Below, piece by piece: positions 26,807 through 36,756 of a DNA stretch of 64,000 nucleotides (position 1 is the stretch's first letter; each line of letters begins with the position of its first letter). Below the pieces are notes generated by a model. That model was not told the origin of the DNA. It saw only the letters and a list, made by a program, of their open reading frames with translations, and searched no databases. A program made the translations under genes and the position numbers. Source of the DNA: Massilia sp. YIM B02443 (GTDB lineage Bacteria > Pseudomonadota > Gammaproteobacteria > Burkholderiales > Burkholderiaceae_D); contig NZ_JASNRA010000001.1 of assembly GCF_030411955.1 (NCBI RefSeq), forward strand, positions 434,001-498,000, read 5' to 3'.

Positions 26807-29800
26807 GGTTTGTTTCCTTCTTCTGCGGCCTGATGTTCCTGCTTTTCCAGCGCGTGCTGTTTTTCCTGGGCGCGGGCGTACATGTCGTTCTGGCGCTTGC
26901 TGCCCTTGAACAGGGTGCGCACCACCACGAAGAACACCGGCACGAAGATCACGCCGAGCACGGTTGCCGTAATCATACCGCCCATCACGCCGGTACCGAT
27001 GGCGCGCTGCGATGCCGAGCCGGCGCCGCTGGCGATCACCAGCGGCAGCACGCCGAGGATGAAGGCGAGCGAGGTCATGATGATCGGACGGAAACGCAGG
27101 TGCGCCGCTTCCAGCGCCGCTTCCATCGGCGACCTGCCTTCGGCTTGCAGGTCCTTGGCGAATTCGACGATCAGGATCGCGTTCTTCGCCGCCAGGCCGA
27201 TGATGGTGATCAGGCCGACCTTGAAGTAGACGTCGTTCGGCAGGCCGCGCATGGTGGCCGCCAGCAGCGAGCCGAGAATACCGAGCGGCACCACCAGCAT
27301 CACCGACACCGGGATGGTCCAGCTTTCATACAGCGCGGCCAGGGCCAGGAACACCGCCAGCAGCGAGAACGCGATCAGGATCGACGCGGTCGAGCCCGAG
27401 AGGATCTCTTCGCGCGACTGGCCGGTCCATTCGAACGCGAAGCCGGCCGGCAGGCGCGACGCCAGGCGCTGCATTTCTTCCAGCGCATCGCCGCTCGAGT
27501 AGCCCGGCGCCGGTTCGCCGGTCAGCTTCATCGCCGGGTAGCCGTTGTAGCGGGTGGTCTGCATCGGGCCGGTGGTCCATTCGGTCGAGGCGAACGAGGA
27601 CAGCGGCACCGGCTGGCCCTGGCTGTTCAGGGCGTTGATGCGCAGCAGGTCGTCCGGCTGCATGCGCTGTGGCGCATCGGCCTGCACGATCACGCGCTGC
27701 AGGCGGCCGGCGTTCGGGAAGTCGTTCACGTACGACGAACCCAGCGAGGTCGACAGCGCGGTATTGATCGCGCCGAAGGTCACGCCCAGGGCTTGCGCCT
27801 TGTCGCGGTCGATGTTGAGCTTGAGCTGCGGCGCATCTTCCAGGCCTTCCGGACGCATGCCGGTCAACACCTTGCTCTGCATCGCCATGCCCAGCATCTG
27901 GTTACGCGCGGCCAGCAGGGCGGCGTGGCCGTTGCCGCCACGGTCTTGCAGGCGGAACGAGAAGCCGGTGCCGGTGCCCAGTTCGGGGATCGGCGGCGGG
28001 CTCACCACGAAGATGAACGAGTCGCGCAGCGCGCCCATGTGGCCGGTGATGCGGCCGGCGAACGATTGCGCGTCCTGGCCTTTCTCCTTACGCTCGTCCC
28101 AGGCTTTCATCGGGATGAACGCCAGGCCCATGTTCTGGCCCTGGCCCGAGAACGAGAAGCCGGTCACGGCCACGATGTTCGCGGTTTCGGGCTGCTTCAT
28201 GACGTAGTCTTCCAGCGCGCGCAGCACGGTGCCGGTACGCTCGGCGGTGGCGCCCGGCGGCAGCTGGATGTTGGCGATCACGTAGCCCTGGTCTTCGTTC
28301 GGCAGGAAGGCGTTCGGCATGCGGGTGAAGATCAGGCCGACCACGGCGACCAGCACCGCGAACACGATCATCCAGCGTCCGGCGCGCTTCAGGATGGCGC
28401 CGACGAAACCTTCATACTTCTTGGCGCCGCTGGTGAAGTTGCGGTTGAACCAGCCGAAGAAGCCTTTCTTTTCGTGATGGCCTTTTTCGATCGGTTTCAG
28501 CAGGTGCGCGCACAGCGCCGGGGTCAGCGACAGCGCCAGGAAGGCCGAGAAGCCGATCGAGGTCACCATCACCACCGAGAACTGGCGGTAGATGTTGCCG
28601 ACCGCGCCGGCGAAGAACGCCAGCGGCACGAACACCGCGATCAGGACCACGGTCACGCCGATGATGGCGCCCGAGATCTGGCCCATCGCCTTGCGCGTCG
28701 CTTCCAGCGGCGGCAGGCCTTCTTCGGCCATGATGCGCTCGACGTTCTCCACCACCACGATCGCATCGTCGACCACGATACCGATCACCAGCACCATGCC
28801 GAACATGGTCAGCACGTTGATCGAGAAGCCCAGCGCCATCAGGCAGGCGAAGGAACCGAGCAGGGCGATCGGCACCACGATGGTCGGGATCACGGTGTAG
28901 CGGAAGTTCTGCAGGAACAGGTACATCACCAGGAACACCAGCACGATCGCTTCGACCAGGGTATGCACCACTTGTTCGATCGAGATGTCGATGAAGGTGG
29001 TCGAGTCGTAAGGAATCGAGTACTTCATGCCTTTCGGGAAGTACTTCTGCAGTTCGGCCATACGGGCCTTGATCAGCTCGGCGGTCTGGAGCGCGTTGCC
29101 GGACGGGGCCAGCTGGACGCCGATACCGGCCGACGGCTTGCCGTTCAGGCGCGCAGTGGTGGCATACGCCTGGCCGCCGATCTCGATACGCGCCACGTCC
29201 TTCAGGCGCACGGTCGAGCCGTCCGGATTGGCGCGCAGCACGATGTTGCCGAACTGTTCGACGTTCGACAGCTGGCCGGTGACGATCACGGTGGCGCTGA
29301 TCTGCTGGCCCTTGGCCACCGGCAGGTCGCCGATGGTGCCCGAGGCCACCTGGGCGTTCTGCTGCTGGATGGCGGCGGTGACGTCGGCCGGCGACAGGTT
29401 CAGGCCGACCAGCTTGGTCGGGTCGATCCAGACCCGCATCGCCTTTTCGGTACCGAACAGCTGGGCCTGGCCCACGCCGGTGATGCGCTGGATTTCAGGC
29501 AGCACGTTGCGCGAGGCGTAGTCGCCCAGCTCGATGTTGGTGATGTTCGGATCATCCGACGACAGGATGGTGAACAGCAGGAAGTTCGAGCGCGCCTGGT
29601 CGACACGCACGCCCTGCTGGGTCACCGCCGGCGGCAGGCGCGGCGTGGCGCGCGACAGGCGGTTCTGGACGTCGACCTGGGCCAGGTTCGGATCGGTGCC
29701 GGTCTCGAACGAGATGGTGATCGAGCCGCTGCCGTTGGCCTGGCTGGTCGATTCCATGTAGATCATGCCCTGGGCGCCGTTCATCTCGCGTTCGATGATC

Positions 29801-29988
29801 GAGATGACGGAATCCTCGAGCGTCTGCGCCGACGCGCCCGGATAGGCGACGTTGATGACGATCGAGGGCGGCGCCACGGACGGGTATTGCGCGATCGGCA
29901 GCTGCTTGATGGCGACGCCACCGAGCACCATGATGAACAGCGCGATCACCCAGGCAAAAATTGGGCGGTCAATAAAAAAACGGGCCAT
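26803..29988 (-). CDS. RND multidrug efflux permease (HAE1 family, AcrB/MexB-like)
   Basis: A 1061-residue inner-membrane proton-driven drug transporter. It starts MARFFIDRPIFAWVIALFIM, the HAE1 signature. Twelve membrane segments are expected; proton-relay acidic residues appear in VVDDAIVVVENVERIMAEEG (TM4). Large periplasmic porter loops follow TM1 and TM7. The C-terminal tail is charged (RAQEKQHALEKQEHQAAEEG). It is preceded by the adaptor gene (24 bp) and overlaps the outer-membrane factor gene. Substrates are probably hydrophobic or amphiphilic drugs; they cannot be named from sequence. Confidence 0.96.
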   Translation of the reverse strand: MARFFIDRPIFAWVIALFIMVLGGVAIKQLPIAQYPSVAPPSIVINVAYPGASAQTLEDSVISIIEREMNGAQGMIYMESTSQANGSGSITISFETGTDPNLAQVDVQNRLSRATPRLPPAVTQQGVRVDQARSNFLLFTILSSDDPNITNIELGDYASRNVLPEIQRITGVGQAQLFGTEKAMRVWIDPTKLVGLNLSPADVTAAIQQQNAQVASGTIGDLPVAKGQQISATVIVTGQLSNVEQFGNIVLRANPDGSTVRLKDVARIEIGGQAYATTARLNGKPSAGIGVQLAPSGNALQTAELIKARMAELQKYFPKGMKYSIPYDSTTFIDISIEQVVHTLVEAIVLVFLVMYLFLQNFRYTVIPTIVVPIALLGSFACLMALGFSINVLTMFGMVLVIGIVVDDAIVVVENVERIMAEEGLPPLEATRKAMGQISGAIIGVTVVLIAVFVPLAFFAGAVGNIYRQFSVVMVTSIGFSAFLALSLTPALCAHLLKPIEKGHHEKKGFFGWFNRNFTSGAKKYEGFVGAILKRAGRWMIVFAVLVAVVGLIFTRMPNAFLPNEDQGYVIANIQLPPGATAERTGTVLRALEDYVMKQPETANIVAVTGFSFSGQGQNMGLAFIPMKAWDERKEKGQDAQSFAGRITGHMGALRDSFIFVVSPPPIPELGTGTGFSFRLQDRGGNGHAALLAARNQMLGMAMQSKVLTGMRPEGLEDAPQLKLNIDRDKAQALGVTFGAINTALSTSLGSSYVNDFPNAGRLQRVIVQADAPQRMQPDDLLRINALNSQGQPVPLSSFASTEWTTGPMQTTRYNGYPAMKLTGEPAPGYSSGDALEEMQRLASRLPAGFAFEWTGQSREEILSGSTASILIAFSLLAVFLALAALYESWTIPVSVMLVVPLGILGSLLAATMRGLPNDVYFKVGLITIIGLAAKNAILIVEFAKDLQAEGRSPMEAALEAAHLRFRPIIMTSLAFILGVLPLVIASGAGSASQRAIGTGVMGGMITATVLGVIFVPVFFVVVRTLFKGSKRQNDMYARAQEKQHALEKQEHQAAEEGNKP

Positions 29989-30012
29989 TGGAAGTTCCTG
30001 TTCCTTGTGTTC

Positions 30013-31335
30013 TTAGCGGCTGCTGTCGCTTGGCGTGGTCGCGCCGGCGGCCGGCGAGCCGGCGTCCGGGGTGCGCGTGTCGGCGGCATTCGCGGTGGCA
30101 GCGGCATTCGCGCCGGCGGCGTTCGGCTGGGCGCCGGTGGCGCCGGCCTGGGCTGGCGCCTGCTGGGCCGCGGCCGGGGTCCATGGCACGGTCTTGACCG
30201 GGGTGCCCGGCGGCAGCATCTGCAGCTTCTGGAAGCCGTCGACCATCACTTTTTCGCCTTCCTTCAGGCCGTCGGTGACGACCCAGCTCTCGCCTTGCTG
30301 CGACGCGATCTTGACCGGACGGGCGACCGGCTTGTTGTCGGCGCCGACCACCATCACGGTGTCGCCGTTCTGGCCGCCGCGGGTGACCGCCTGCTGCGGC
30401 ACCAGGATGCCGTTCGGCAGCGAAGCCTGGGCGATGCGCACGCGCACGTACTGGCCCGGCAGCAGGGCGTTGTTCGGATTCGCCACGGTGGCGCGCAGGG
30501 TGATCTGGCCGGTGCTCTGGTCCACGGTCACGTCCGAGAACAGCAGGCGGCCGCGCTGGGCCAGGGTGCTGCCGTCTTCGGTGATGACGGTGACCGGCAC
30601 GTTGTCGGCGCCGCCGCCCTGCTTGCGCAGGCGCTGCAGTTCGGTGGCCGACTGGGTGATGTTCAGGTACATGTTGTCGGTCTGCTGGATCAGCGCCAGC
30701 TCGGTGGCCTGGGCTGCCGAGACCAGTGCGCCTTCGGTGACCAGGGCGCGGCCGATGCGGCCCGAGATCGGCGCGTTCACGCTGGTGTAGCCGACGTTGA
30801 TCTGCTGCACACGCACCTGGGCGCGTGCGGCGGCGACCTGCGCTTCTGCGGTCTTCTGGGCGGCGACTGCGTTTTCATACTCCTGCTTGCTGACCGCGTT
30901 GGCTTCGACCAGCGGCTTGTAGCGGTTGGCCAGCGAACGCGCCTGCACCAGGTTGGCTTCGGCCTGGGCCAGGTCGGCCTGCGAGGCAGCCAGTTGGGCC
31001 TGGTACGGCGCCGGATCGATGGTGAACAGCGACTGGCCCTGCTTGACCATGCTGCCTTCGGTGAACGAACGCTTCAGGACCACGCCGTCGACGCGCGCGC
31101 GCACTTGCGCGGTGCGGATCGGCTCGACGCGCGCCGGCAGCTCGGTCTGCAGCGCAACGGTTTCGAACCTGGTGGTGACGACGCCGACTTCAGGCGCTGG
31201 CATCTGCTGGCCGGCTGGTGCGCCGCCCTTGGCAGCGTCGTCTTTCTTGCCGCAGGCGGACAGCAGGACCAGGGCCGCCATGGTGGCGGCGGCAGCCCGG
31301 GTCAGGGATAGGGATGAGGAGTTGGCAGGGCGCAT
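30013..31335 (-). CDS. RND efflux periplasmic adaptor (membrane fusion protein)
   Basis: 440 residues of the AcrA/MexA family that bridge the permease and outer-membrane factor. A lipoprotein signal ends ALVLLSACGKKDD. The lipoyl and hairpin segments (VRARVDGVVLKRSFTEGSMV, the coiled coil ASQADLAQAEANLVQARSLA) and beta-barrel domain are present. The last 60 residues are an Ala/Pro-rich tail. GGAAG precedes the ATG. First gene of the pump operon; its promoter overlaps the TetR operator at 31432-31461. Confidence 0.95.
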   Translation of the reverse strand: MRPANSSSLSLTRAAAATMAALVLLSACGKKDDAAKGGAPAGQQMPAPEVGVVTTRFETVALQTELPARVEPIRTAQVRARVDGVVLKRSFTEGSMVKQGQSLFTIDPAPYQAQLAASQADLAQAEANLVQARSLANRYKPLVEANAVSKQEYENAVAAQKTAEAQVAAARAQVRVQQINVGYTSVNAPISGRIGRALVTEGALVSAAQATELALIQQTDNMYLNITQSATELQRLRKQGGGADNVPVTVITEDGSTLAQRGRLLFSDVTVDQSTGQITLRATVANPNNALLPGQYVRVRIAQASLPNGILVPQQAVTRGGQNGDTVMVVGADNKPVARPVKIASQQGESWVVTDGLKEGEKVMVDGFQKLQMLPPGTPVKTVPWTPAAAQQAPAQAGATGAQPNAAGANAAATANAADTRTPDAGSPAAGATTPSDSSR

Positions 31336-31431
31336 TACGTGTGCTTCCTTCTAGTTAGTAAAACACGCCGCTGTCACACTCCGGTCATATATTCTGTCCG
31401 GGGCGACGGCGACGCTGGCTTTTGCAAATAA

Positions 31432-31461
31432 TTTTATATACTATCACGACTGTATGTAAAA
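31432..31461. promoter_or_regulatory. TetR-type operator over the efflux promoter
   Basis: An inverted repeat TTTTATATAC-N10-GTATGTAAAA with nine of ten bases matching. On the minus strand it holds a likely promoter, TTTACA (31455-31460), 16 bases, TATAAA (31433-31438), reading into the adaptor gene. Binding here would block the pump promoter and probably the repressor's own promoter. The sequence resembles AcrR/TtgR-type operators. Confidence 0.75.
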
Positions 31462-31500
31462 TGTTTTGCCCCCGAGGATTTTTGGAGTTGATCAGAAGAA

Positions 31501-32118
31501 ATGGTTCGCAGGACGAAGGAAGAAGCAGCCGCGACCCGCGACAGCATTCTCGACGCCGCTGAAATCTTGTTCGCGAAACAAGGCGTTTCGCGGACGACGT
31601 TGCAGCATATCGCAAGCGCAGCCGGTGTGACGCGCGGCGCGATCTATTGGCATTTTGTCGACAAGGGCGCGCTCTACAGCGCCATGATGGACCGCGCCAC
31701 GATGCCGATGGACGCCGCGGTGAAGCTGCTCGATGAGCGGCCGGCGGGCGACCCGCTGCAGCGCCTGCGCGACGAGATGATGGCGGTGCTGCAGATCGTG
31801 GTCACCGACGACACCGCGCGCCGCGTGTTCGAGATCGCGACGCTGAAGACCGAGTTCACCGACGAGGTCGATTCGGCGCGGGTGCGCAAGCGCGAAGCCG
31901 TGTGCGAGTGGCGCGGGCGCATGGAAACCCAGCTGGCGCAGGCGCGCGACGAAGGCCGCCTGCCGGCGGGAGTCGATCCACGCAATGCATCGATGTGCAT
32001 GTGGATCATGCTTGACGGGCTGTTGCGCAACTGGCTGTTCGAGTCGGAAGCGTTCGACCTGGTGCAGCTGGGTGGGGAGGTGATCGATACCTTCCTGGCG
32101 GGCTTGCGGGCGCGTTGA
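31501..32118 (+). CDS. TetR-family repressor of the efflux operon (AcrR/TtgR type)
   Basis: 205 residues. The N-terminal helix-turn-helix (RDSILDAAEILFAKQGVSRT, then IASAAGVTRGAIYWHFVDKG) is that of AcrR-like repressors. The C-terminal domain fits the TetR_C acrR-type ligand domain (DEVDSARVRKREAVCEWRGR). It is divergent from the pump genes, with a clear operator between. It should repress the pump until a toxic ligand binds. Confidence 0.93.
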   Translation: MVRRTKEEAAATRDSILDAAEILFAKQGVSRTTLQHIASAAGVTRGAIYWHFVDKGALYSAMMDRATMPMDAAVKLLDERPAGDPLQRLRDEMMAVLQIVVTDDTARRVFEIATLKTEFTDEVDSARVRKREAVCEWRGRMETQLAQARDEGRLPAGVDPRNASMCMWIMLDGLLRNWLFESEAFDLVQLGGEVIDTFLAGLRAR

Positions 32119-32129
32119 TCGGCCCATGA

Positions 32130-32156
32130 AAAACGCCCGGACCAGCCGGGCGTTTT
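32130..32156. terminator. Bidirectional terminator between tetR and tal
   Basis: An 11-bp stem (AAAACGCCCGG with CCGGGCGTTTT) around a five-base loop. A-runs and T-runs on both sides let it serve the convergent TetR and transaldolase genes. Confidence 0.88.
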
Positions 32157-32187
32157 CACTGCTATCGCGAATGACCTGGCGTGAAGA

Positions 32188-33117
32188 TCAGCGCATGCCT
32201 TCGATCATCACCTTCAGCTTGATCGAATCGGCCACGAAGGCGCGGATGCCTTCGGCCAGCTTCTCGGTCGCCATCGCGTCTTCATTGAGCATGAAGCGGA
32301 AGGTCTTTTCGTCGATCGCGATCTTCTGGATGTCGGCGCCGTCGTCCTTGACCAGCTTGCGCTCGACCGGCGCATCGGCGTCGGCCAGCTTCTGCAGCAG
32401 GTCCGGCGAAATGGTCAGCAGGTCGCAGCCGGCCAGTTCCAGGATCTGCGAGGTGTTGCGGAAGCTCGCGCCCATCACTTCGGTGTTGTAGCCGAACTTG
32501 CGGTAGTACTGGTAGATGCCCTTTACCGACTGCACGCCCGGGTCTTCCGCACCCTGGTACTCAGTGCCGGTCGACTTCTTGTACCAGTCGTAGATGCGGC
32601 CGACGAACGGCGAGATCAGCTTCACGTTCGCTTCGGCGCAGGCCACCGCCTGGCACAGCGAGAACAGCAGGGTCAGGTTGCAGTGGATGCCATCCTTTTC
32701 CAGGATCTCGGCGGCGCGGATGCCTTCCCAGGTCGAGGCGATCTTGATCAGCACGCGCTCGCGCGACACGCCGGCCTTTTCGTACAGGGCGATCAGTTCG
32801 CGGCCCTTGGCGACGGTGGCTTCGGTATCGAACGACAGCGCGGCATCGATCTCGGTCGAGACGCGGCCCGGCACGTACTTCAGGATTTCGACGCCGAAGG
32901 CGATCAACAGGCTGTCGACGATGCCTTCGGTGGTGGCATCCGGCGCGTCGGCGATGGCTTTTTCCAGCAGCGGACGGTATTCCGGCTTTTGCACGGCCTT
33001 CAGGATCAGCGACGGGTTGGTGGTCGCGTCCTTCGGCGAGTAGGCCTTGATCGACTGGAAGTCGCCGGTGTCGGCGACGACGGTGGTGTATTGCTTCAGT
33101 TGTTCGAGTTGGTTCAT
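32188..33117 (-). CDS. tal: Transaldolase
   Basis: Transfers a three-carbon ketol unit between sedoheptulose-7-phosphate and glyceraldehyde-3-phosphate in the pentose phosphate pathway. The 309-residue protein begins [20 protein letters not shown]; the TTNPSL motif and the Schiff-base lysine region [14 protein letters not shown] are intact, as is CNLTLLFS. I chose ATG 33117; the open frame upstream runs through a dispersed repeat and is not protein. It is part of a sugar-metabolism neighbourhood with zwf, hexR and pgi. Confidence 0.96.
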   Translation of the reverse strand: MNQLEQLKQYTTVVADTGDFQSIKAYSPKDATTNPSLILKAVQKPEYRPLLEKAIADAPDATTEGIVDSLLIAFGVEILKYVPGRVSTEIDAALSFDTEATVAKGRELIALYEKAGVSRERVLIKIASTWEGIRAAEILEKDGIHCNLTLLFSLCQAVACAEANVKLISPFVGRIYDWYKKSTGTEYQGAEDPGVQSVKGIYQYYRKFGYNTEVMGASFRNTSQILELAGCDLLTISPDLLQKLADADAPVERKLVKDDGADIQKIAIDEKTFRFMLNEDAMATEKLAEGIRAFVADSIKLKVMIEGMR

Positions 33118-33170
33118 GGTGGTCTCGTGATGTGTAACTTGGAATCTCGGGGGAGCGGGCTTCGGTAGGA

Positions 33171-33287
33171 AACTTGGATTCCCGCCTCCGCGGGAATGAC
33201 GGTTTTTAGGGGGCAGGCCGAAAGTTGGCTCCGCCATTCTCTCTAACTTATAGACCGTCATCCCCGCGCAGGCGGGGATCCAAGTTC
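33171..33287. repeat. Inverted pair of a dispersed GC-hairpin repeat
   Basis: Arms at about 33171-33204 and 33253-33287 in inverted orientation. Each reads like ACTTGGATYCCCGCC...GCGGGRATGACGGT. This is the widespread hairpin repeat that often gives a false peptide RHSRGGGNP when translated. It sits between msrC and tal and could affect their transcript ends. The two arms differ at several bases, with stem pairing kept. Confidence 0.85.
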
Positions 33288-33309
33288 AACGTGCAAACCC
33301 GCTACGCAA

Positions 33310-33807
33310 TCAAAAATCGGTACCTGCAACAAACGCCGCGATCATGGCCTCCAGGCCGGCGCGGTCTTCGTCCGAAAAACGGTCCAGCTTCGGGCTGTCG
33401 ATATCGAACACGCCCACCAGCACACCGTCCTTGATCACCGGCAGCACGATCTCCGACGCCGACGCCGAGTCGCACGCGATATGTCCCGGAAACGCATGAA
33501 CATCCGGCACCACGATGGTCTCGCGCTTGACGGCGGTGGTCCCGCACACGCCGCGGCCGAACGGGATGCGGGCGCAGGCCGGCTTGCCCTGGAACGGGCC
33601 GACCAGCAGGTCCTGGCCTTCGCCTTTTTTCGACGGCACGGTGAGGTAGAAGCCGGCCCAGTTCAGGTCGGACAGAGTGTCATAGACGAGCGCGGAAAAC
33701 TGCGCCGCGTTGGCGGTCAGGTTGCGTTCGCCCTCGAGGACGCTGGTAACCTGGCGCACCAGCAGGTCATAGTCGGGACGGTCGCTGCGTTCTGGATTGA
33801 TGTGCAT
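33310..33807 (-). CDS. msrC: Free methionine-(R)-sulfoxide reductase (GAF domain)
   Basis: A 165-residue single GAF-domain enzyme that reduces free Met-(R)-sulfoxide. The three catalytic and resolving cysteines are present in ACARIPFGRGVCGTTA and GHIACDSASASEIVLPV. It has full family length (E. coli MsrC/YebR is of similar size). It lies between hexR and tal, 74 bp past hexR, and may be read from the zwf-hexR transcript. Confidence 0.93.
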   Translation of the reverse strand: MHINPERSDRPDYDLLVRQVTSVLEGERNLTANAAQFSALVYDTLSDLNWAGFYLTVPSKKGEGQDLLVGPFQGKPACARIPFGRGVCGTTAVKRETIVVPDVHAFPGHIACDSASASEIVLPVIKDGVLVGVFDIDSPKLDRFSDEDRAGLEAMIAAFVAGTDF

Positions 33808-33881
33808 GGCGCTGTAGGGGTGCGGTGAAAAACCGCTATTCTACAGCCAGCCACGCGAGGTGTCGTGAGCGCCCTGGCCAG

Positions 33882-34736
33882 TCAGCCGATGAAGGAATCG
33901 AACTGCATGTCGAATTCCTGCAGCGCTTTCTGCGCGTTCTGCATCTTCTTGCGAAACTCCGGCCCACGCCGCAGCGCCAGCCCGACCGCCAGCACGTCGA
34001 TCACCACCAGATAAGCCAGGCGCGCCGAGATCGGGGTATACGGATCGGTGGCGAACACCAGGTCGATCGGAATGAACAGCGTCGCCATCTCGGCCAGCGG
34101 GGTGCCGGACGGCGCCAGCACGATCACGTCGGCGCCGCCGGCCTTGGCCAGCTTGGCCGAACGGGTCAGCGCCGGGTTGTTGCCGCGCTGCGAGATCGCC
34201 ACCACCGCGTCGCCCTGGCGCAGCAGCGCCGCCGCGATCGCGTGGATCGCCGGGTCGGTATAAGCCACCGTCGGCACGCCCGAGCGGAAGAATTTATGTT
34301 GCGCGTCGGCCGCCACGAAGCCCGAGGTGCCGTGGCCGTAGAACTCGATCTTGTTGGCGCGCGCCAGCACTTCCAGCGCCTGCTGGATCAGTTCGGGTTT
34401 GAGGTTGTTGCGCAGGTCGAGCAGGGTGTTGATCGAGCGGCTGCAGATCTTGTTGATCAGGTCCGAGGCCAGGTCGTCCTGGTCCGGCGCTTCGCTGGCG
34501 CCGGGCAGGGCCAGCGCCAGGCCTTGCGCCAGCTTCAGCTTGAACTCGTGCCAGCCGTCGTAGCCGAGCGTGCGGCAGAAACGCACCACGGTCGGTTCCG
34601 ACACCTGCGCGGCGCGCGCCAGCGCGGTGATGTTCTGGCTCACCGTGCTTGATGGCGCGGCCAGCACCGCCAGCGCCACCTTGCGCTCGGATTTGGACAG
34701 CGAATCGAGCTGGGTGCGGATCGAGTCGAGCAGCAT
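33882..34736 (-). CDS. hexR: HexR, RpiR-family regulator of central carbon metabolism
   Basis: 284 residues with an N-terminal RpiR-type helix-turn-helix (VSQNITALARAAQVSEPTVV, RFCRTLGYDGWHEFKLKLAQ) and a C-terminal SIS sugar-phosphate domain (IEFYGHGTSGFVAADAQHKF, AVVAISQRGNNPALTRSAKL). HexR proteins bind KDPG and control zwf and the Entner-Doudoroff genes. The gene starts 7 bp past zwf in the same orientation, the usual arrangement, so it is likely auto-regulated through the zwf promoter. Candidate binding sites lie before zwf, pgi and edd. Confidence 0.93.
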   Translation of the reverse strand: MLLDSIRTQLDSLSKSERKVALAVLAAPSSTVSQNITALARAAQVSEPTVVRFCRTLGYDGWHEFKLKLAQGLALALPGASEAPDQDDLASDLINKICSRSINTLLDLRNNLKPELIQQALEVLARANKIEFYGHGTSGFVAADAQHKFFRSGVPTVAYTDPAIHAIAAALLRQGDAVVAISQRGNNPALTRSAKLAKAGGADVIVLAPSGTPLAEMATLFIPIDLVFATDPYTPISARLAYLVVIDVLAVGLALRRGPEFRKKMQNAQKALQEFDMQFDSFIG

Positions 34737-34743
34737 GGCCGTA

Positions 34744-36213
<1,470 letters not shown>

Positions 36214-36239
36214 GGTCGGGATATCGAGAAAACGGTGTT

Positions 36240-36256
36240 CGTGTAAATTTACTACG
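36240..36256. promoter_or_regulatory. Candidate HexR site before zwf
   Basis: CGTGTAAATTTACTACG, centred on a perfect 10-base palindrome GTAAATTTAC. In the zwf direction it reads CGTAGTAAATTTACACG, close to the sites before pgi and edd. Its position just before the zwf start suits repression. Confidence 0.65.
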
Positions 36257-36378
36257 ATTTTTTGGCTAAATCAAGAAAATATACTACGTAACTTGGTTTC
36301 CACGCAGCGCCTGGCGCCCGACAGCCATGTTGCCATATTCGACGCCGCCGGGTCGCGAGCGAGCCGTGCGGCGCCTTG

Positions 36379-36756
36379 CTACGACACCAGCAGGGCGATG
36401 ACCTGGGCGATGCGGTAGGGCTTGGGAATGAACGGGTGGTGCGAGTGCGGCATGCGCGACGGCCCGGCATAGCCGGAGGTGAGCACCACCCGGATGCGCG
36501 GATGCAGCACGTTGATCATCTCGGCCAAAGCGATGCCGTCCATGCCCGGCATCATGATGTCCGAGAACACCGCGTCGAAGACCCGGCCGCTGCCGAGCAT
36601 CTGCAGCGCTTCGGGCGCGCCGTAGGCGACGCTGACGTCGAAGCCGGAATGCAGCAGCAGGTCCTGGGCCAGGTCCGCCAGGTCGTGCTCGTCGTCGACC
36701 ACCAGCACCCTGCATCGCTGCCGCGGAGCGGGCAGCGTCGCGCCGGCGGCGCTCAC
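36379..36756 (-). CDS. Single-domain response regulator
   Basis: 125 residues, a lone receiver domain with no output. The acidic pocket is VVDDEHD, the phosphoacceptor Asp lies in FSDIMMPGMDG, the switch Ser/Thr in VVLTSGYAG, and the Lys in PFIPKPYRI. The start ATG overlaps the histidine kinase stop (four bases). It may act by protein contact or as a phosphate relay. The signal and target are unknown. Confidence 0.9.
   Translation of the reverse strand: MSAAGATLPAPRQRCRVLVVDDEHDLADLAQDLLLHSGFDVSVAYGAPEALQMLGSGRVFDAVFSDIMMPGMDGIALAEMINVLHPRIRVVLTSGYAGPSRMPHSHHPFIPKPYRIAQVIALLVS

Noticed and set aside
26782-31311. A 1509-codon plus-strand open frame
   Set aside because: It is antisense to the RND pump genes, His/Arg-rich and without any domain; a high-GC shadow.
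33118-33261. Longer transaldolase N-terminus
   Set aside because: It is translated from a dispersed repeat and is absent from the conserved enzyme.
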